From positions 9,112,992 to 9,176,991 of the forward strand of contig JAJEKV010000058.1 in the NCBI GenBank assembly GCA_021234155.1: a DNA stretch of 64,000 nt, in the 5' to 3' direction. The position numbers and the translations under genes are program-made. Below, piece by piece: positions 11,160-23,790 of the stretch (its first letter is position 1; each line of letters opens with the position of its first letter). Under the pieces are notes generated by a model. That model was not told the DNA's origin and made no database searches. It saw only the letters and a program-made list of their open reading frames with translations. The DNA comes from Isoetes taiwanensis. Lineage: Eukaryota > Streptophyta > Lycopodiopsida > Isoetales > Isoetaceae.

Positions 11160-12386
11160 GTCTGCTGCCGGGATCCCTGAGGACGGTATAAATCACGGAT
11201 CTAATGGCCGACAGCCAGCCCATTCTGAGTGCATCTAATCGGCGGAGAATAGCTCCCGCCTCCACGCCACCATATCGGGATCCCTGAGGAGGGATCGCCA
11301 CGGCCGGATAGCGTCCCTCCATATCAGCCACTCGGAGGGGATCCCGAGGAGATGATCACCACGGCGGATAAAGGTCCGCCCGTTATCCAGCCATTGGGGG
11401 TGATCCCGAGGAGGATCCGTCCCCAAGCCCGGGATCCCTGGGAGGAGGGGATCACCTCGGCGATAGGGTCCGGCCGTTAACGCCCCCTGTAGGGTGACCT
11501 GGCCGATAGGGTCCGCCAATTATCAGCCATTAGGGGTGATCCCGGAGGAGGGGATCCGGCCCGGGTGCCCGGGGATCCCTGAGAGGGGATCACCTCGCAT
11601 GATAGCGCCCGGCCAAGTATCGCCATTGGGGGTGATCCCCAGGAGGGGATCCGCCCCCGGTGCTCGGGGATCCCGAGGAGGGGATCACCTCGGGCGATAG
11701 GGTCCGCCAGCACGAAATTTCTGGGCCGGGTGACCTGGCGATAGGGTCCGGCCATCATTGTACTCACGGGGTGATCCCGAGGAGGGGATCCGCCCCGGGT
11801 GCCCGGGATCCTGGAGGAGGGATCACTCTACGGATAGCCCCCCCGGGCCAAGTATCACCACCTACGGGTGATCCCGAGGAGGGGATCCGCCCCGGTGCCC
11901 GGGGATCCCGGAGGAGGGGATCACCTCTACGGATAGCGCCCGGGCCAAGTATCGCCCACCTGGGCGGGGTGATCCCTGAGGAGGGGATCCAAGGCCCGGG
12001 TGCCCGGGATCCCTGAGGAGGGGATCACCTCTACGGGATAGCGCCCCGCCGTTATCAGCCATTAGGGGTGATCCCTGAGGAGGGGATCCGTCCGGTGCCC
12101 GGGGATCCCTGAGGAGGGGATCACCTGCGGATATCGTCCCGCCGATTAATGACCATCGGCAGCGGGGGATCCCGGAGGAGGGGATCAGCGGATGATCCCT
12201 GAGGCGGATCTCTCGAGGCGCTTAACGGCCGCGGGTTGCACGGGGTTTGGGCGGGGGGATGGTCTGGGCCGCGTGGCGTCTGCCGTACCTCGAAGCGGGG
12301 TCTCCCGAACGGACCCCGTCGAGGGAGACCCGGGATCCCGGAGGCCGGTAGGGATCACCGAATCAAGGGTAAAAGTATCCTGAGCC
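11160..12386. repeat. Right terminal inverted repeat, GC-rich hairpin array
   Basis: This is the reverse complement of the left arm. It holds repeated GGGGATCACCTC, GCCATTGGGGGTGATCCC and GAGGAGGGGATCC units, then the unique terminal segment (GGTCTGGGCCGC, CTCGAAGCGGGGTC, GTCGAGGGAGACC) ending at TGAGCC. The inner border is blurred because the array units have diverged. Confidence 0.9.
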
Positions 12387-12395
12387 ATTTCAGGG
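12387..12395. repeat. Right 9-bp target-site duplication of the MULE
   Basis: ATTTCAGGG, identical to 2065-2073. Confidence 0.93.
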
Positions 12396-15300
12396 AATCT
12401 CTCATGTGACCTTTTTTTGGAAATATTCTGGTGAAGGGGCGGGATATAAGGTCTTACGAGGCCAGCCCTGCGTGGAGCTATCCGGTGTGCATTGCCACGA
12501 ATCTCAGATCCATATTCATGGCTGGATATTGTGTAGGGCGCCAGAATGTATGGATGCGGATCTAGCAGGCAGGTAATTTCGGCCAGTCCAATCGGCTATT
12601 TTGCAACTTTGTGTGGTATGAGGTGCAGATCATGGGTCGGATTCGGAGCAGAAAAACCATCCATAATTTTTCTCAGTTGATTGATCTTTCTTTTTGTTGA
12701 TACAAAATCCATAGGAGGTTTGTTCATGGATTCAGGCAAGAGGAGATGGATATCTGACTCATAAGATAGTTTCAAGAGTCAAATTTTGCAACAAATATGG
12801 GTCTAAGGCTCGGTTTCAAACCTGTGCTCCACCTTGGTCAGAACTGTAGAGGTATGAGTGTCTTGAACTGGATTTTGTAAGTTTCTTTATAAATCCATTT
12901 GTTTCTTCGAAATTTGTGTCTTCACGAAGTATCTCTACCTCTGTATAAGCCATATAAGGTGGATCTAGATCAATTTCTATGTTGTGGCTGCATGATTCCT
13001 GCTAGAACTAGAATAATCTACCAGACAGTCTTGCATTTCGTTTCCCTTATTGCTATGATTCTTATTGGGACCATCTTTTGTTGAAATTTCTATGTAGATA
13101 TGCTTTACGTGCAGAATCTTAATGTAGAATCTCAGGAAATAGAGGGCAATAAGTGGTAAACTTTGAATGCAAACAAATAGATATGTGTTTATTCTCAGGC
13201 AAATTTTATAAGGGGATTTTTAGCCCCCGAAAAGGTTTCTGATTTGTTAAAAATCCAAAATGAAAAATTTAGCCAGTTGTAGGATTTCAAGGAAGGTGTA
13301 TTCCGGCAAACATGGCATGCAAGCCACGAATCCATGACTAACATTCCTCTCTATCTTTTATCTGCCTCTGCTTTTCTAGCATTTAGAGGCATCTGAAGGG
13401 AGACAAAATGCCATAGCTAATTGGTGCAGGATGTTTGTTCTCCGGCAGGTGTAGATTTTCACAAGTCTTAAGAGTTTCCAAGGATATTCATCTTCATGTT
13501 TGCAGAGATTTAGTTCATGTTTATGATACGGTTCAAGCAGCTAGCGGCCTCCAAGAATTTCCTGCTCAAGATGGAATTGCCAACTTCAGGTATTGTATTC
13601 TTTTCTAGAACCAAGGAGCTGTTTGGTTCTTTTGAGCAGAAACATGGTAAGCTGCCCGTTCGAGATAAACCTGCATATCTTTTTCTACTAGATCAATCCA
13701 TGTTGACGAACTGCAACTTTTTATTGTGATGTTGTTGGAGATGCTTTCGTATTGGAGAAGAAAAACTGAGATGCTGCATCAAAATGATTTGCAAGGAAAT
13801 TGATGCTCTGATGCTTTTTGTGACAAGATGATTTCTAGGTTATAAATGATCGTTGGACCTTCAAAAAATGATGATGTTCATCTTTGAAGCATTTCTGCAT
13901 GCTTGCAAGTCTATTGTTGGAGCTTCCCATACCAATCAAGTCATATTGCAACGCCCTTCTTTCTTGAAGTTTATAAGCATCGGAACAACCAGGTAACTAT
14001 GGAGCTTATTGTTAAATCTTCTTTTCCATTTTTTAATAGAAGACTAATAAATTTGTGCATTTGAAAGCTCTTTTCTTTTATCATGCATGTTTGAGGACAA
14101 AAAGCTCAAGTGGTTTTCTCTTTAGCACAAAATTGTCAAGTTTAATAGATCTATATCCGCTACTTAGTCTATTGCAATTGAATTCCATCTATCTCTTTGC
14201 AGATAGATAGATCTATCTATCTTTACTGATAAGCTTTGATTCCATTATTTTCTTCTTCCTTATCTTCATGGTTCAATGCATGGGCCCATAATGGTCGTGC
14301 AGATGCAGAAAGCTTATTGCATAGACAATGTAGATTATGAGTTGTTATTTTGACCGACCTGTTGCATCATTTGCAACTGCACAGAAAAACAAGAACTGTT
14401 GCAGTGGGTTGATGCTGACGCTGATGCAAATGTATTGAGTTTCATAGACAATTGGGCGTGATTGGACATGATCTGTCCTTATCAACGGCACTCTTGATGA
14501 AGCTTGATGTGAAGAATTTTTTTGTCTCTGGCCTGGTGGTAAAAACCGAGAAAATAGTTAATGAACAAACATTTCAAATCTGTTATAATAGGCGAGCAAA
14601 CAATTGCGTGGCACATGGTCAATGCTACTTTTGTTGGTCAATGCTACTTTTTGTTTCTACTAAATGATCATGTAAAGGTACGTATCTCACTATTAATCCT
14701 TATGTTTTGTAGAGGCTACTTGGTGCCCCCACAATAACTTAATTAGTTTTGACCATTCTTTCTGCACCCATGGCAATACAAGGGGCTACGTACCAGATAT
14801 TGTCATCTAAAGTTCGCTTATAAATGGAGTCTGCAAAGCTTACACACATTCATTTAACAGATTGCTGGAGCAAATCTAGCAAGCAGGATACATGGCTGAG
14901 ACAAAGATGGCGTTTGGGCTCATTTGTACAGCACTTGGAACAGCTCTCAATGTTAAAAAAAAATCTTTGTTATGTCCCGATTGCCATGTAAATAGCAGGG
15001 TCATTTCAAAGGTGACTGACAGAGATATTGTAAAAACCAATATCTCTTACTTGAAACAATGTCCTTGATGCATTTATCAAACTTGCTTTTTTAATTTGGA
15101 TTATTTTATCATTTCGCATCTACTTTGAGATTGACCCAGAATAGTTGGTGGTTATGATGCTGGAAAGTGTTAATCCTGTAGCTGCAATATTTATTTTGCA
15201 AGTTGATCACTTTAGGAATTATCAAGAAACTAAATCGTGGCCTCATGACAAAGATGATCAAGACGGGTGCTTTTAACGGCTGCTTTTTCTTTCTCTACTA

Positions 15301-16200
15301 ATGGGTAATCCCAAATAACTCTTGCGGATATTCAAAAGAGTAGAGTGCATGCAGCATAGTGATTGGCCTTAATCCACACACTCTTTTGTTTGTTGACGTC
15401 CCTACCATTATATATGATACATGTGACGATTTGGAACCTATTGAGCGGTTGGGAAGCGTAGAGGATGATATTAGGATTTCCAAAAGTCTGCAACATGGGC
15501 AGGGTAGTCCAAAGTCAATCATAAGTGTGAAAAGGAATATCTTGCATGTTCGCCAAGACATCCCCGAGTTTGGTGTTGTAGTCTTCTGAGATAAGACCAT
15601 TCTAGGTTCTGTCTCCTTACTGTATCATTCACGTTGTTGAATGGTAATTTAAAATGATACCTAGCATATTCTATAGACGCCTTATAAATGCAGATGTTAC
15701 GAGAATCATATGGTTTTCTTGCAGGCATAATGCCACCATTTGATATAGGCATTTGAACCTATTGGACGTAATCTAAATGCAAATTCAGTAAAACGTGGTT
15801 GTAAGACTTGCCTCACTATTTCTCTACTTCTTTCTGGTGGCAAGGGTTTGAACCAGGGTTGTTTGATTATTGAAACATTGGTTCATGGCCTATATAGAAG
15901 CTTTGTGGGTTTTGTTTGCATGTCATAAATCAGTTTGAGAAAATGCTGCAGTTGGTCGTTTATGATAAACATATCAAATTGTTTATCATTTCTAGATGAT
16001 GCACATGAATTGTGTTTCACAACCATGTAAGAAATTTTTACACAGTAACTGCTGGATGTTATAGCTTCCTAAATCACATTTCTATTGTTATAAGTATTGC
16101 AATTGTACAACTTATTTATTTTGATGTGGTCAATTCTTGGTTCCATATGTTATGTATTCTAAACACTAACCACATAAAAAAACAAAGCAATCATTAGACA
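12396..16200. other. Long stretch with no recognised gene
   Basis: AT-rich DNA with short open frames only (for example at 13517, 14452 and 15359); none carries a recognisable motif. There is a small GATA/TATC microsatellite at about 14203-14225. The text around 12420-12560 is less AT-rich and contains a possible donor (GCAGGCAG followed by GTAATT), so an untranslated exon of a gene interrupted by the MULE is possible but unproven. Confidence 0.4.
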
Positions 16201-16823
16201 TTGCATTTCAAATAACAATAATGTTTCTACAAAATGAGTACAATAGTATATACTCCTATACACCATGGAGATAACTTTGGAAGTTCAAGCTTCATACACG
16301 TTGTGCCCAAACAAAGAATTTGCCATACATCTACCCCCTCTTCAAATCTTTGCCACTCTTATATCTCACTCCGCCAACTTCCTATAGCACTTGCATTCTT
16401 GGACCCCAATTAAATTACATAGAAACACATATCCCCTCTCCAAAAAATAACAAATAAAGTTTGTATTCATAAAATGTTATTTGTCTTGCTACTTTATATT
16501 TATGGATCCAATTTAGTTACACAGGAACATTATACTTAAAATATTTCATTATCCATTCACCCTCAACATAACAGGTGGCTGTTAAACTATTGAGTAGTTC
16601 ATACTAAACAATAGTTTGAGCTTAAAAATGTTGAATGGTTCATTCAGAAAGATATTGAGCTCTTTCTCCACAACATTCGGTAATACCACACTATCACAAC
16701 TATGCTCAATTTTGATAGGCAAATATGTTTCTGTACCATTATATCTAAGTCCAAAAAACCACAACTTCAAGAACAACTTCCATCCCTAAACAAAAATAAC
16801 AACCAAAATCCATATTTACTAAA

Positions 16824-16851
16824 GCCCGGCAACGCCGGGCAATGTTACTAG
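16824..16851 (+). mobile_element. Helitron 3' terminus
   Basis: A 7-bp stem, 3-nt loop hairpin (GCCCGGC-AAC-GCCGGGC, 16824-16840) is followed after seven bases by CTAG and then a T. This is the canonical Helitron 3' end: a short GC-rich hairpin about 10 nt before CTRR, with insertion between A and T. The 5' end (TC...) was not located with confidence, so the element length is unknown and no helicase/Rep gene was seen nearby. Confidence 0.7.
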
Positions 16852-17339
16852 TAGTTTGTATTTCTCATGTAATGACCAATTGAAATAATCTCAATAATTA
16901 TCAGTAGGAAAAATGTAAATTACATGCCTATTAACGGGCCAAGCTCATCAGAAAAAAACATATACAGAGAATAAAATACATATGGCAAGTGTGCAAGCAC
17001 CACAACTTAACACAATTTAAAACATACTATCTTCATTCTACAGACTCAAAGACTGGTGTTCCAAGCAGCATAAACGATATGCATTAGGTGATTTGCTTAT
17101 GGCAAAAAGCGAACTTCAAAAACTAAATTGAATTGAATTTTTATGTCACATTGACTAAAATGGCACTAGAATAGAATATTATATCCATTACTATCAGAAT
17201 TAAAAATCCCCACCCCAAAGGGTTTTCGAGGGAGAAACCTTAGTATGATAAACATAATGCATAGATTACATAAATTACAAATAACTTATATGGTTAATCA
17301 ACACTTAGAGTATAAAAGTCTGAATCCTGAACCTATCTA

Positions 17340-18890
17340 GCCCATATACATGGTTATAATCGAGGGGTTGCGGAGGCACCTTTTTTGGTGGGATACGGCT
17401 AAGCTATCTATGCCTGGAAGGGTAGCAGTTGCTAAGCATGTCTTAAGCAACACACATGTCTATATGGCTTCTGCCATTCTTGCTTCCCACTCAAAGTTTC
17501 AGGAGATTGTGGGTGTTGTTAGAAACTTTATCTGGGGTGGAAATGAAGCAGGGGCAGTGGTGAAGGTTGCATGGTCTAAGTGTATAAAACCTAAGTCTGC
17601 TGGAGGTTTGGGCATGACAGATTTCCATTTGCAGAGTAAGGTTATGATCTCAAAATTCATTTGGCGGCTTCTCGTAGGTAAGGATGATTCTCCGGGTTAC
17701 GGCTTTTGCACGATGTGCTCTTACCTACTATATCCCTTTGGTAAAGTCTCACTCAAACATGTTCTTCCATGGAGTTTATTTTATGAGTTGCGGCCTTATC
17801 ATAATGCTTCTCCATTCTTAAAGGGATTGTTAGATTCCCGCACACAAATCAAAACTTTATTTCACATCAGTCAACCGCTTGTGTATGCTTGATCGCACCT
17901 TGTTGGTGGATCCCTTTGGTAGACAATCAACCACTTTGCTTTTACAAAGGCACCCATTGACTCAAAGACGTTGGAAAAGTGCTTGGAATCTTAACTATTG
18001 CAAAGATGGTATGATTCAGGCCAGACATGGGAGGCTTTTTCAGTGAAAGTTTCTATTGGGGCGATGGGATAGAGTTCTTTGGCAAAAAGTTGCTGATTTT
18101 CTACGACCTATTCTCGCCACACCAAGTAGATATTTTGGTATGGGTTTGTCATGAAGAAATTAAGGAGTGCAAACTTGTGAACTCTATGTATCGGTTGTTG
18201 CTTGATAATCGATATTCTTCCTCCGCCTAATAAGTGGTCTCTTCAACTTTCTCCTCTTCAATGGCGAGAAGGTGTGGTCTTGGGCATGGGACAAGCTACT
18301 TCATCCTAAAGTGGCGTTCTTTGGTGGCAGATTCTTCATAGGTGTATCGTTAATGTGCTTGTCCATAAGTTTAACCCTAGAATATCAAATCGTCCAAGAT
18401 GCAAGCGTGGATCTGAGACCATTGAGCATTGCTTTTTCATGTGTGAACACCTTAGACAGGTATGGGATTGGTTGTTTTCCCCTTTTCAGGTTTCACTAAC
18501 AAGTCAACAACTGCTTTTGGCAATTTACCCAAGTACCTGGACAGAGTTACAAGGCCAGCCTTTTCATCTAGCAGCATGATAGTTGCTTTGGACTATCTGG
18601 AAAAGACGAAGATTGGTAATCGTCAAAGGTCTGGATGTGGCAGATAATCGTGTTCTCCAAGAAGCTCAAGGTTACATTGTAAAGTCGTATCATTGTTCTT
18701 CACTTGCCCCTCGCAAGAGGCGATTGATTTTTGAGGAGTATTTGGATGTGCACTCTTATGCTTAGGCAGGTTGTTTCACTCGGTGGGTCTCCGCTTATCC
18801 GCTGAGATTTTATTCCTGTCTCTGCATTTATACTTGTATTTGACTCTTTGATTGAATAAAGTCTGACGTCCTTCAACAAAAAAAAAAAAG
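17340..18890 (+). mobile_element. 5'-truncated LINE, C-terminal reverse-transcriptase region to poly(A)
   Basis: The reading frame from 17350 carries text typical of plant LINE ORF2 after the RT core: LSMPGRVAVAKHVLSNTHVY, RNFIWGG, KVAWSKCIKPKSAGGLGM and SKFIWRLLVG. Downstream, in shifted frames, is the zinc-binding zf-RVT region (WDKLLHPKVAFF at about 18285; CKRGSETIEHCFFMCEHLRQVWDW at about 18395-18470). The 3' end has AATAAA at about 18853 and a run of A at 18879-18890. Stops and shifts make it inactive, and the RT catalytic core lies beyond the 5' truncation. Confidence 0.85.
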
Positions 18891-19144
18891 TTAAAATTTC
18901 ATTAATTCTCTCTAGTGTAAAAAGAACTTCACAATTAAGAGACGGAGATACAACATAAAAGGAGAAGTGAAAGGAATATTACATGCCCACTTGTTATGAT
19001 AGTGGTCATGTTTATGCCATTACATCCAGCAATTGACTAAAGCCAGAGGCAACAGCTCAAAGGATAACAATTTCCCATGTAAATATACTAAGAGGCAATT
19101 TTGAGGCGAGCATGCACAACTGACTTTTAGCAGGCACAATTGGA

Positions 19145-19254
19145 GCAATAAAGGCTAATATGCAAGAGTTAGTCTAGGCTTATAATTTGCAAAGTTGCAA
19201 GCAATAATGGCTAATATGCAAGAGCTAGTCTAGGCTTATAATTTGCAAAGTTGC
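19145..19254. repeat. 56-bp tandem duplication
   Basis: Two adjacent units, GCAATAA-GGCTAATATG... through ...TTATAATTTGCAAAGTTGC, differ at only a few positions. Confidence 0.9.
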
Positions 19255-19904
19255 GTCTGCCGAATCATTTCACATTGGATAATAAGAGAAAGTAGAGTTT
19301 TTATATGCTCTAAAAGCACGTTTAGCCCCATACAGAATAATTAATGCGATTTGCTTTCAAACATGAAAAGGTCTCCTACCAACAACCACTAAACATTCAA
19401 TTTCCGAAGCTAGGAGCGGATTTATTATGCTTTATTATGAAATTGCCAACAATTTCAAGCAAGTGCGAGGGTACATTCCCATAACTTGGAAAAAGGGACA
19501 CACGTACATTTGACAAAGTTATCTCATATTCTTCTGGATTGGGACGTGACTATATACATACTTTCTTAATTGAAACATAAAGATAGATAGACGGATACTA
19601 TTTTTAATGTTCACAAAGATCAATTGGTCATGGGACAAAATTGCAAAGAGCTATAACAAATCCAAATAAAGATAATGCTAGTGATAATATTGTGTTATTA
19701 TTGTGCTACTTAAATTTTCTAAAATAGTCAGTCCAAGGGTTGGAAGTCTATTGGTTTAGAGTAAGTGCTACACCTCCCGCGTAAACAAGAAGAGGCAAAC
19801 AAGAAAACACGACCATAGGTCATGCAACCACCAAGCGATGTAAAGCTTGGTCAGTGTGGTTGTTTAAACTACGACATATCCATGGTATACTACGGAGTGA
19901 TGCG

Positions 19905-20100
19905 TTTTAGCAGGGACAACGTTTTTTGGGTTGCCCTAAGGGAACAAACCCTCACTCAAGTGGATCCTTAGCATATCCTAAGGAAATGCTGGTATATGCC
20001 TGGTATATTCTGAAAACAGCTCCAAACTTGCAAGCACCCTTAAACTGGCGGTCACCCTTGTTAGTGGGTGAGGCTCTTCTTACCCTGTAACTGGTAGCCG
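19905..20100. repeat. Dispersed repeat with GGGTTGCCC hairpin, copy 1
   Basis: TTTTTTGGGTTGCCCTAAGG followed by GAACAAACCCTCACT and then GCTGGTATATGCCTGGTATAT resembles 27590-27690. In both, GGGTTGCCC pairs with a following CAAACCC (degenerate here). This may be a terminus of a small transposon family. Confidence 0.5.
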
Positions 20101-21319
20101 AAACAAGATGCTGGCCCTCTCCTCTATTGCAAGGATTGCATTCCAGATCCCCATTAATCCCTTAGAGCTCGAGCTGCATGCCAGAGCCCCATCAACAACC
20201 CTGTTCTTTGCTTGGTTCTGTGAACTGAGCTTTATTTTCTGCAGGGTTTTTGATCGGCCCGAGTGTCTGTGCTTAGGCTCTGCTTATTCGCAAACAAGGA
20301 GACGACATCATCCTTGTATTTATCGGGACATAGGCCAACGTCAAATTTTACAGAAAAAAGTAAGGATGTGGGTCAATCTGCTTGGCCGAAATTCATGTTC
20401 CATTCCTTTTATCCTAGTGCCGATCTTGGAGGCAGGTCACATGGCTCTGCAAGTTTAAATGCTGCACGTTTGAAAAAATTGGTGGATCAAAAAGGGAGAC
20501 GATCTAAAGGAGCTGGATATGTTTGCATGGAGCTCTGCCGGATCTCCCATTTCTGATGTGTTTGAAGTACAGAATATATTGTAGGCTATGCTTCTAGGCC
20601 TGAGTTTGATAAGGATGTTCGTTTAATGTTGTGCCCCATGACGAACCCATTCCTCATTCAGGTTAGCTTTTTTTTTTATCTGCTTTGTCATTTCTCGCAT
20701 TTGCCTCCAAAAATCTTCCTGTTTCTGTCTAAATTATTTCCTATAATGGGCAACTAGGTCTCAGCAAATTCTAAAGGCGGGTCTGTGAGTTACAAGGCGT
20801 GATCTAGCTTGGTGCAAAAGCAGAGCTTCTTATTGTAATTTATGGAGGATGGGACATTCTATTGCTAAAAAGGATTAAAACCTCATGGTTTGAATTCCGA
20901 TCAACATTCTAGTCATTTTGAGATGACAGAAGTTGAAGCTTTGAGCTAGCCTACTAGCCAGATATGATCTAGTCTTCTCCATAAAGAGTAAGTAGGCCTC
21001 ATCTTCTTAAATGTTATACCGCTGTTTTGATCCATATATATGCTTTCCCAGGTGAGTATTGTTTGTTCCATATAAGTTTAAACACTAGACCTGTCCCTGG
21101 GACCATTCCTGATCCATGGACCAGAACTGGCCCACATGACCTCTACCACTTAAACCCACGTAACTCACGAAAGAAATTTCAATTTTGTATTATACCACCA
21201 TCATTTGAGTCTTCACTTATTTCTTAATGACCTCTGAGAATGTCAAGACCAATGGGGTCACCTATAATTTGTGGTGATTGCTCAAACATTGGAGAATTTG
21301 GCAGTTTCTGCACCAGTCC

Positions 21320-23790
21320 AGAACTGCCTTCTTCGATATTTCTAGCATAAAGTGACCTAAACCTTGCTAAAGTTGGAGGTATTTGCCTGTTTATTATAGA
21401 ATACATTGAGTTTTATGTTCCCATATTTTCTTGCTATCATTTGAAATCGGTGAAAGCCGCCAAACCCTATTTTGGTCAAAAAAGCTGCTTGAGGTTTAAG
21501 AATTGTTACTCTTTCATAATAACAAATTTTGATTTAATTCTTGTGGCCATGAGTTGCTAACTATACGAGCTATAGTTTCATGATTTTTTGGAGTTTAAAT
21601 AAGTCATGTTAACCTTAATATTTACTAAAAGAATCTACTATACAGAATTCTGGACAAAAATATATGTTAAAATGCTCCAATAACAACCATCCATAATGCC
21701 ATGTGGGCAATAAATGATACGTTCTATTTATATCTACATAGAACATAACTTTTATCAACTTACATATAGTGTAACTAGGATGTAACCATGCAATTTTTGG
21801 AATTAAAATATGATGTACAACAGCTGGATTAACACATTAGAGCATAAAAAGTTGGTTCAACTCCATAATTATAGGTCCAAAACTTCACAATGATTAAGCA
21901 AATGATGTTTATTGATGAACTCAAGTGGATGTTGTGAATTTTAGCCATGATAATATATAAATAGACCACATAACATTTCATATATGCTTCTTTGGTTCAT
22001 AGAAAGAGACACTACTTTTTCCCAAATATGCCTTTAATATGTAGCACAATAACAGGGGGTTTCTTTTGTATTTTTGTACATTTTTTCCTATGGTTTTTAT
22101 ATGATTTGGTGGCCGTACTTCAAGGGGTTGTATGGTCTTATTGAAAAAAATACCATGAAATCTGCTTATTTTTTACTAGCATAAACTTCATATCTGTGTT
22201 ACTGCTATAAAGCATTGTCATCCAAGTAGAATAACATTACATGTAAGTTATCTTTCATGTATATTATATTTTTTACGGATGCAAACCTTTCTTGGCAATA
22301 GAAATCTCTATTTTCATATTAAAGTAACATGTTATTTCTAAGATTTTAATTTATATAAGCACCCATTACCATTTATGGTCCACGAGACCAATTGTATAAA
22401 GCATATATCTCTCAAAGCCTTATCCATTTTTCTCCATAGAATGATACTATGGCTTTTTAGCTTCGATCACATGATTTTTGAAAGGTGTAAGTGAAAGTCC
22501 ATGTAAGTTCAATTGGTCATAAATACCCTATAAATTCTCAATTGTTTGTGCTTCAACCTTACCCTTGAATTATACAAGCTAACCTAATCAATTAATTTTT
22601 TTCTATAGAGAATCATACAAGTAAACTATATGTGAAAGTTGAGATCAAAATTGAATAAGGTGGCACCATTAATAATTTTTAATCTTTCAGTCATCTGGAC
22701 CAATGATGGTCTGCAACTGGACTGCAGATAACAATCTATCTTGATTTTTTATAGTAAAAATTTTTCATATTTTTCCTTGATTCTTTTTGCATTGGTTTCT
22801 TGACATGAGATATTTTGAGGATGTGATTTTATAAAGTCACATCTTAGGGCACAAATCTAGAACAAACATGGAAGATATAATATAATTGATGCTATCTATT
22901 CTAGTGCAATCCTTAAGATAATGAACAACAAATATTTTTTGTGAACAAAGTGGTTCAAGAGCTACTCGTACCCCAAAACTCAACTTGAAATGGACTAACA
23001 TAAGGATATTACCAATTTTTGAATGAACTATGAACCAGTAATGGACAGGTACAGATATTGTTTTTGATTTTTTTTTACCATGTCTTTTGTTCTTTCCATG
23101 AGCTTGTTTTTGCATTGGTTTCATATCCTTATAAACTTTCATAATGTGATTTTTTGGAGGACAACCTAGAATCATATGTAGCAATACTATCCATTTGTAT
23201 AAATTCCCTAAAATTGAAAATAGAAGTAAAAGTCAAAACATCAAAGTCAAAGTCAACAAATATTTTTATAGGATGGAGGACCTCGTGAATTACTTATACG
23301 CCAAATTTGGACTCAAAATTGATCTCCTCCTGAAAGTTGTTGTTTTTATATCACAACTGCTTTCTGGGAACCAGTATTGATTCTCAGAAGGCAGAGGACA
23401 GTTTTGACCCTGTCATGTTTGAATTGCTCTATCTTCCTTCACAGAGTTCGAATTGAGATGTGGCTTTTTGTGCCTTGCTCTATATCTCGTGTAGAAAAAT
23501 AACATTATAACCAAAAAAATCAAAAAAATCTTTTCATCAAGACAGTTTTACTTTGTGTGAACATGAAGCTTTTGGTACTTGATCCCCTTGGGTTTGCTAG
23601 AGCATAACTCACAAGAATGGGAGCTGATACATTTTTGTGTATTTTTTATGTGAAGCATGACTGCCATATATGAACTCCTAGAAAGGGTTTAGCTAGTTTT
23701 TGTGTTCTTGATTTTATATGATTTTTTTTGTGAACCTTCAAAATGCCCTTTAATGGTCCATCATGCGACATGTCTAGTGTTAAGCTTCAT
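21320..23790 (+). repeat. Unknown 2.4-kb dispersed repeat, copy A
   Basis: This matches the reverse complement of 35210-37640 at several collinear points: AGTCCAGAACTGC near 21323 against 37630; the CTAGCATAAA and ATTATAGAA blocks; the ATCTGGACCAATGATGGTC region at about 22690 against 36290; AAGCTTTTGGTACTTGATCC at about 23568 against 35410; and CATGACTGCCA-ATATGAACTC at about 23660 against 35320. Divergence is high and there are many indels. No coding capacity or terminal structure was recognised. Confidence 0.75.

Larger units (their letters stand above)
2074..12386. mobile_element. Complete Mutator-like element (MULE), 10.3 kb
   Basis: Both ends read inward as GGCTCAGGATACTTTTACCC and continue as near-perfect inverted copies through GATTCGGTGATCC into long GC-rich arrays. 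Both flanks carry the 9-bp duplication ATTTCAGGG. Inside lie a MULE transposase with DDE-type blocks and a SWIM-type zinc motif (+), a small two-exon gene (-), further minus-strand coding sequence, and two internal hairpin arrays. The opposed genes recall the convergent layout known from maize MuDR, but the minus-strand proteins are not recognised. The exact duplication and intact ends suggest a fairly recent insertion, yet the transposase carries several frameshifts. It may therefore have been mobilised in trans by a related copy (inference). Confidence 0.93.
18891..21319. other. Non-coding stretch with small repeats
   Basis: No gene recognised. It holds the 56-bp duplication at 19145-19254 and one copy of the GGGTTGCCC hairpin repeat at about 19905-20100. 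Frames at 20108-20556 are open for about 100 codons but show no family motif. Confidence 0.4.

Noticed and set aside
11235-12062. Open frames in the right MULE arm
   Set aside because: Mirror images of the left-arm artefacts.
15290-16851. TCTCTACTAATGGG at about 15294 as the 5' end of the Helitron
   Set aside because: The base before TC is T rather than the expected A and there is no second copy to confirm it.
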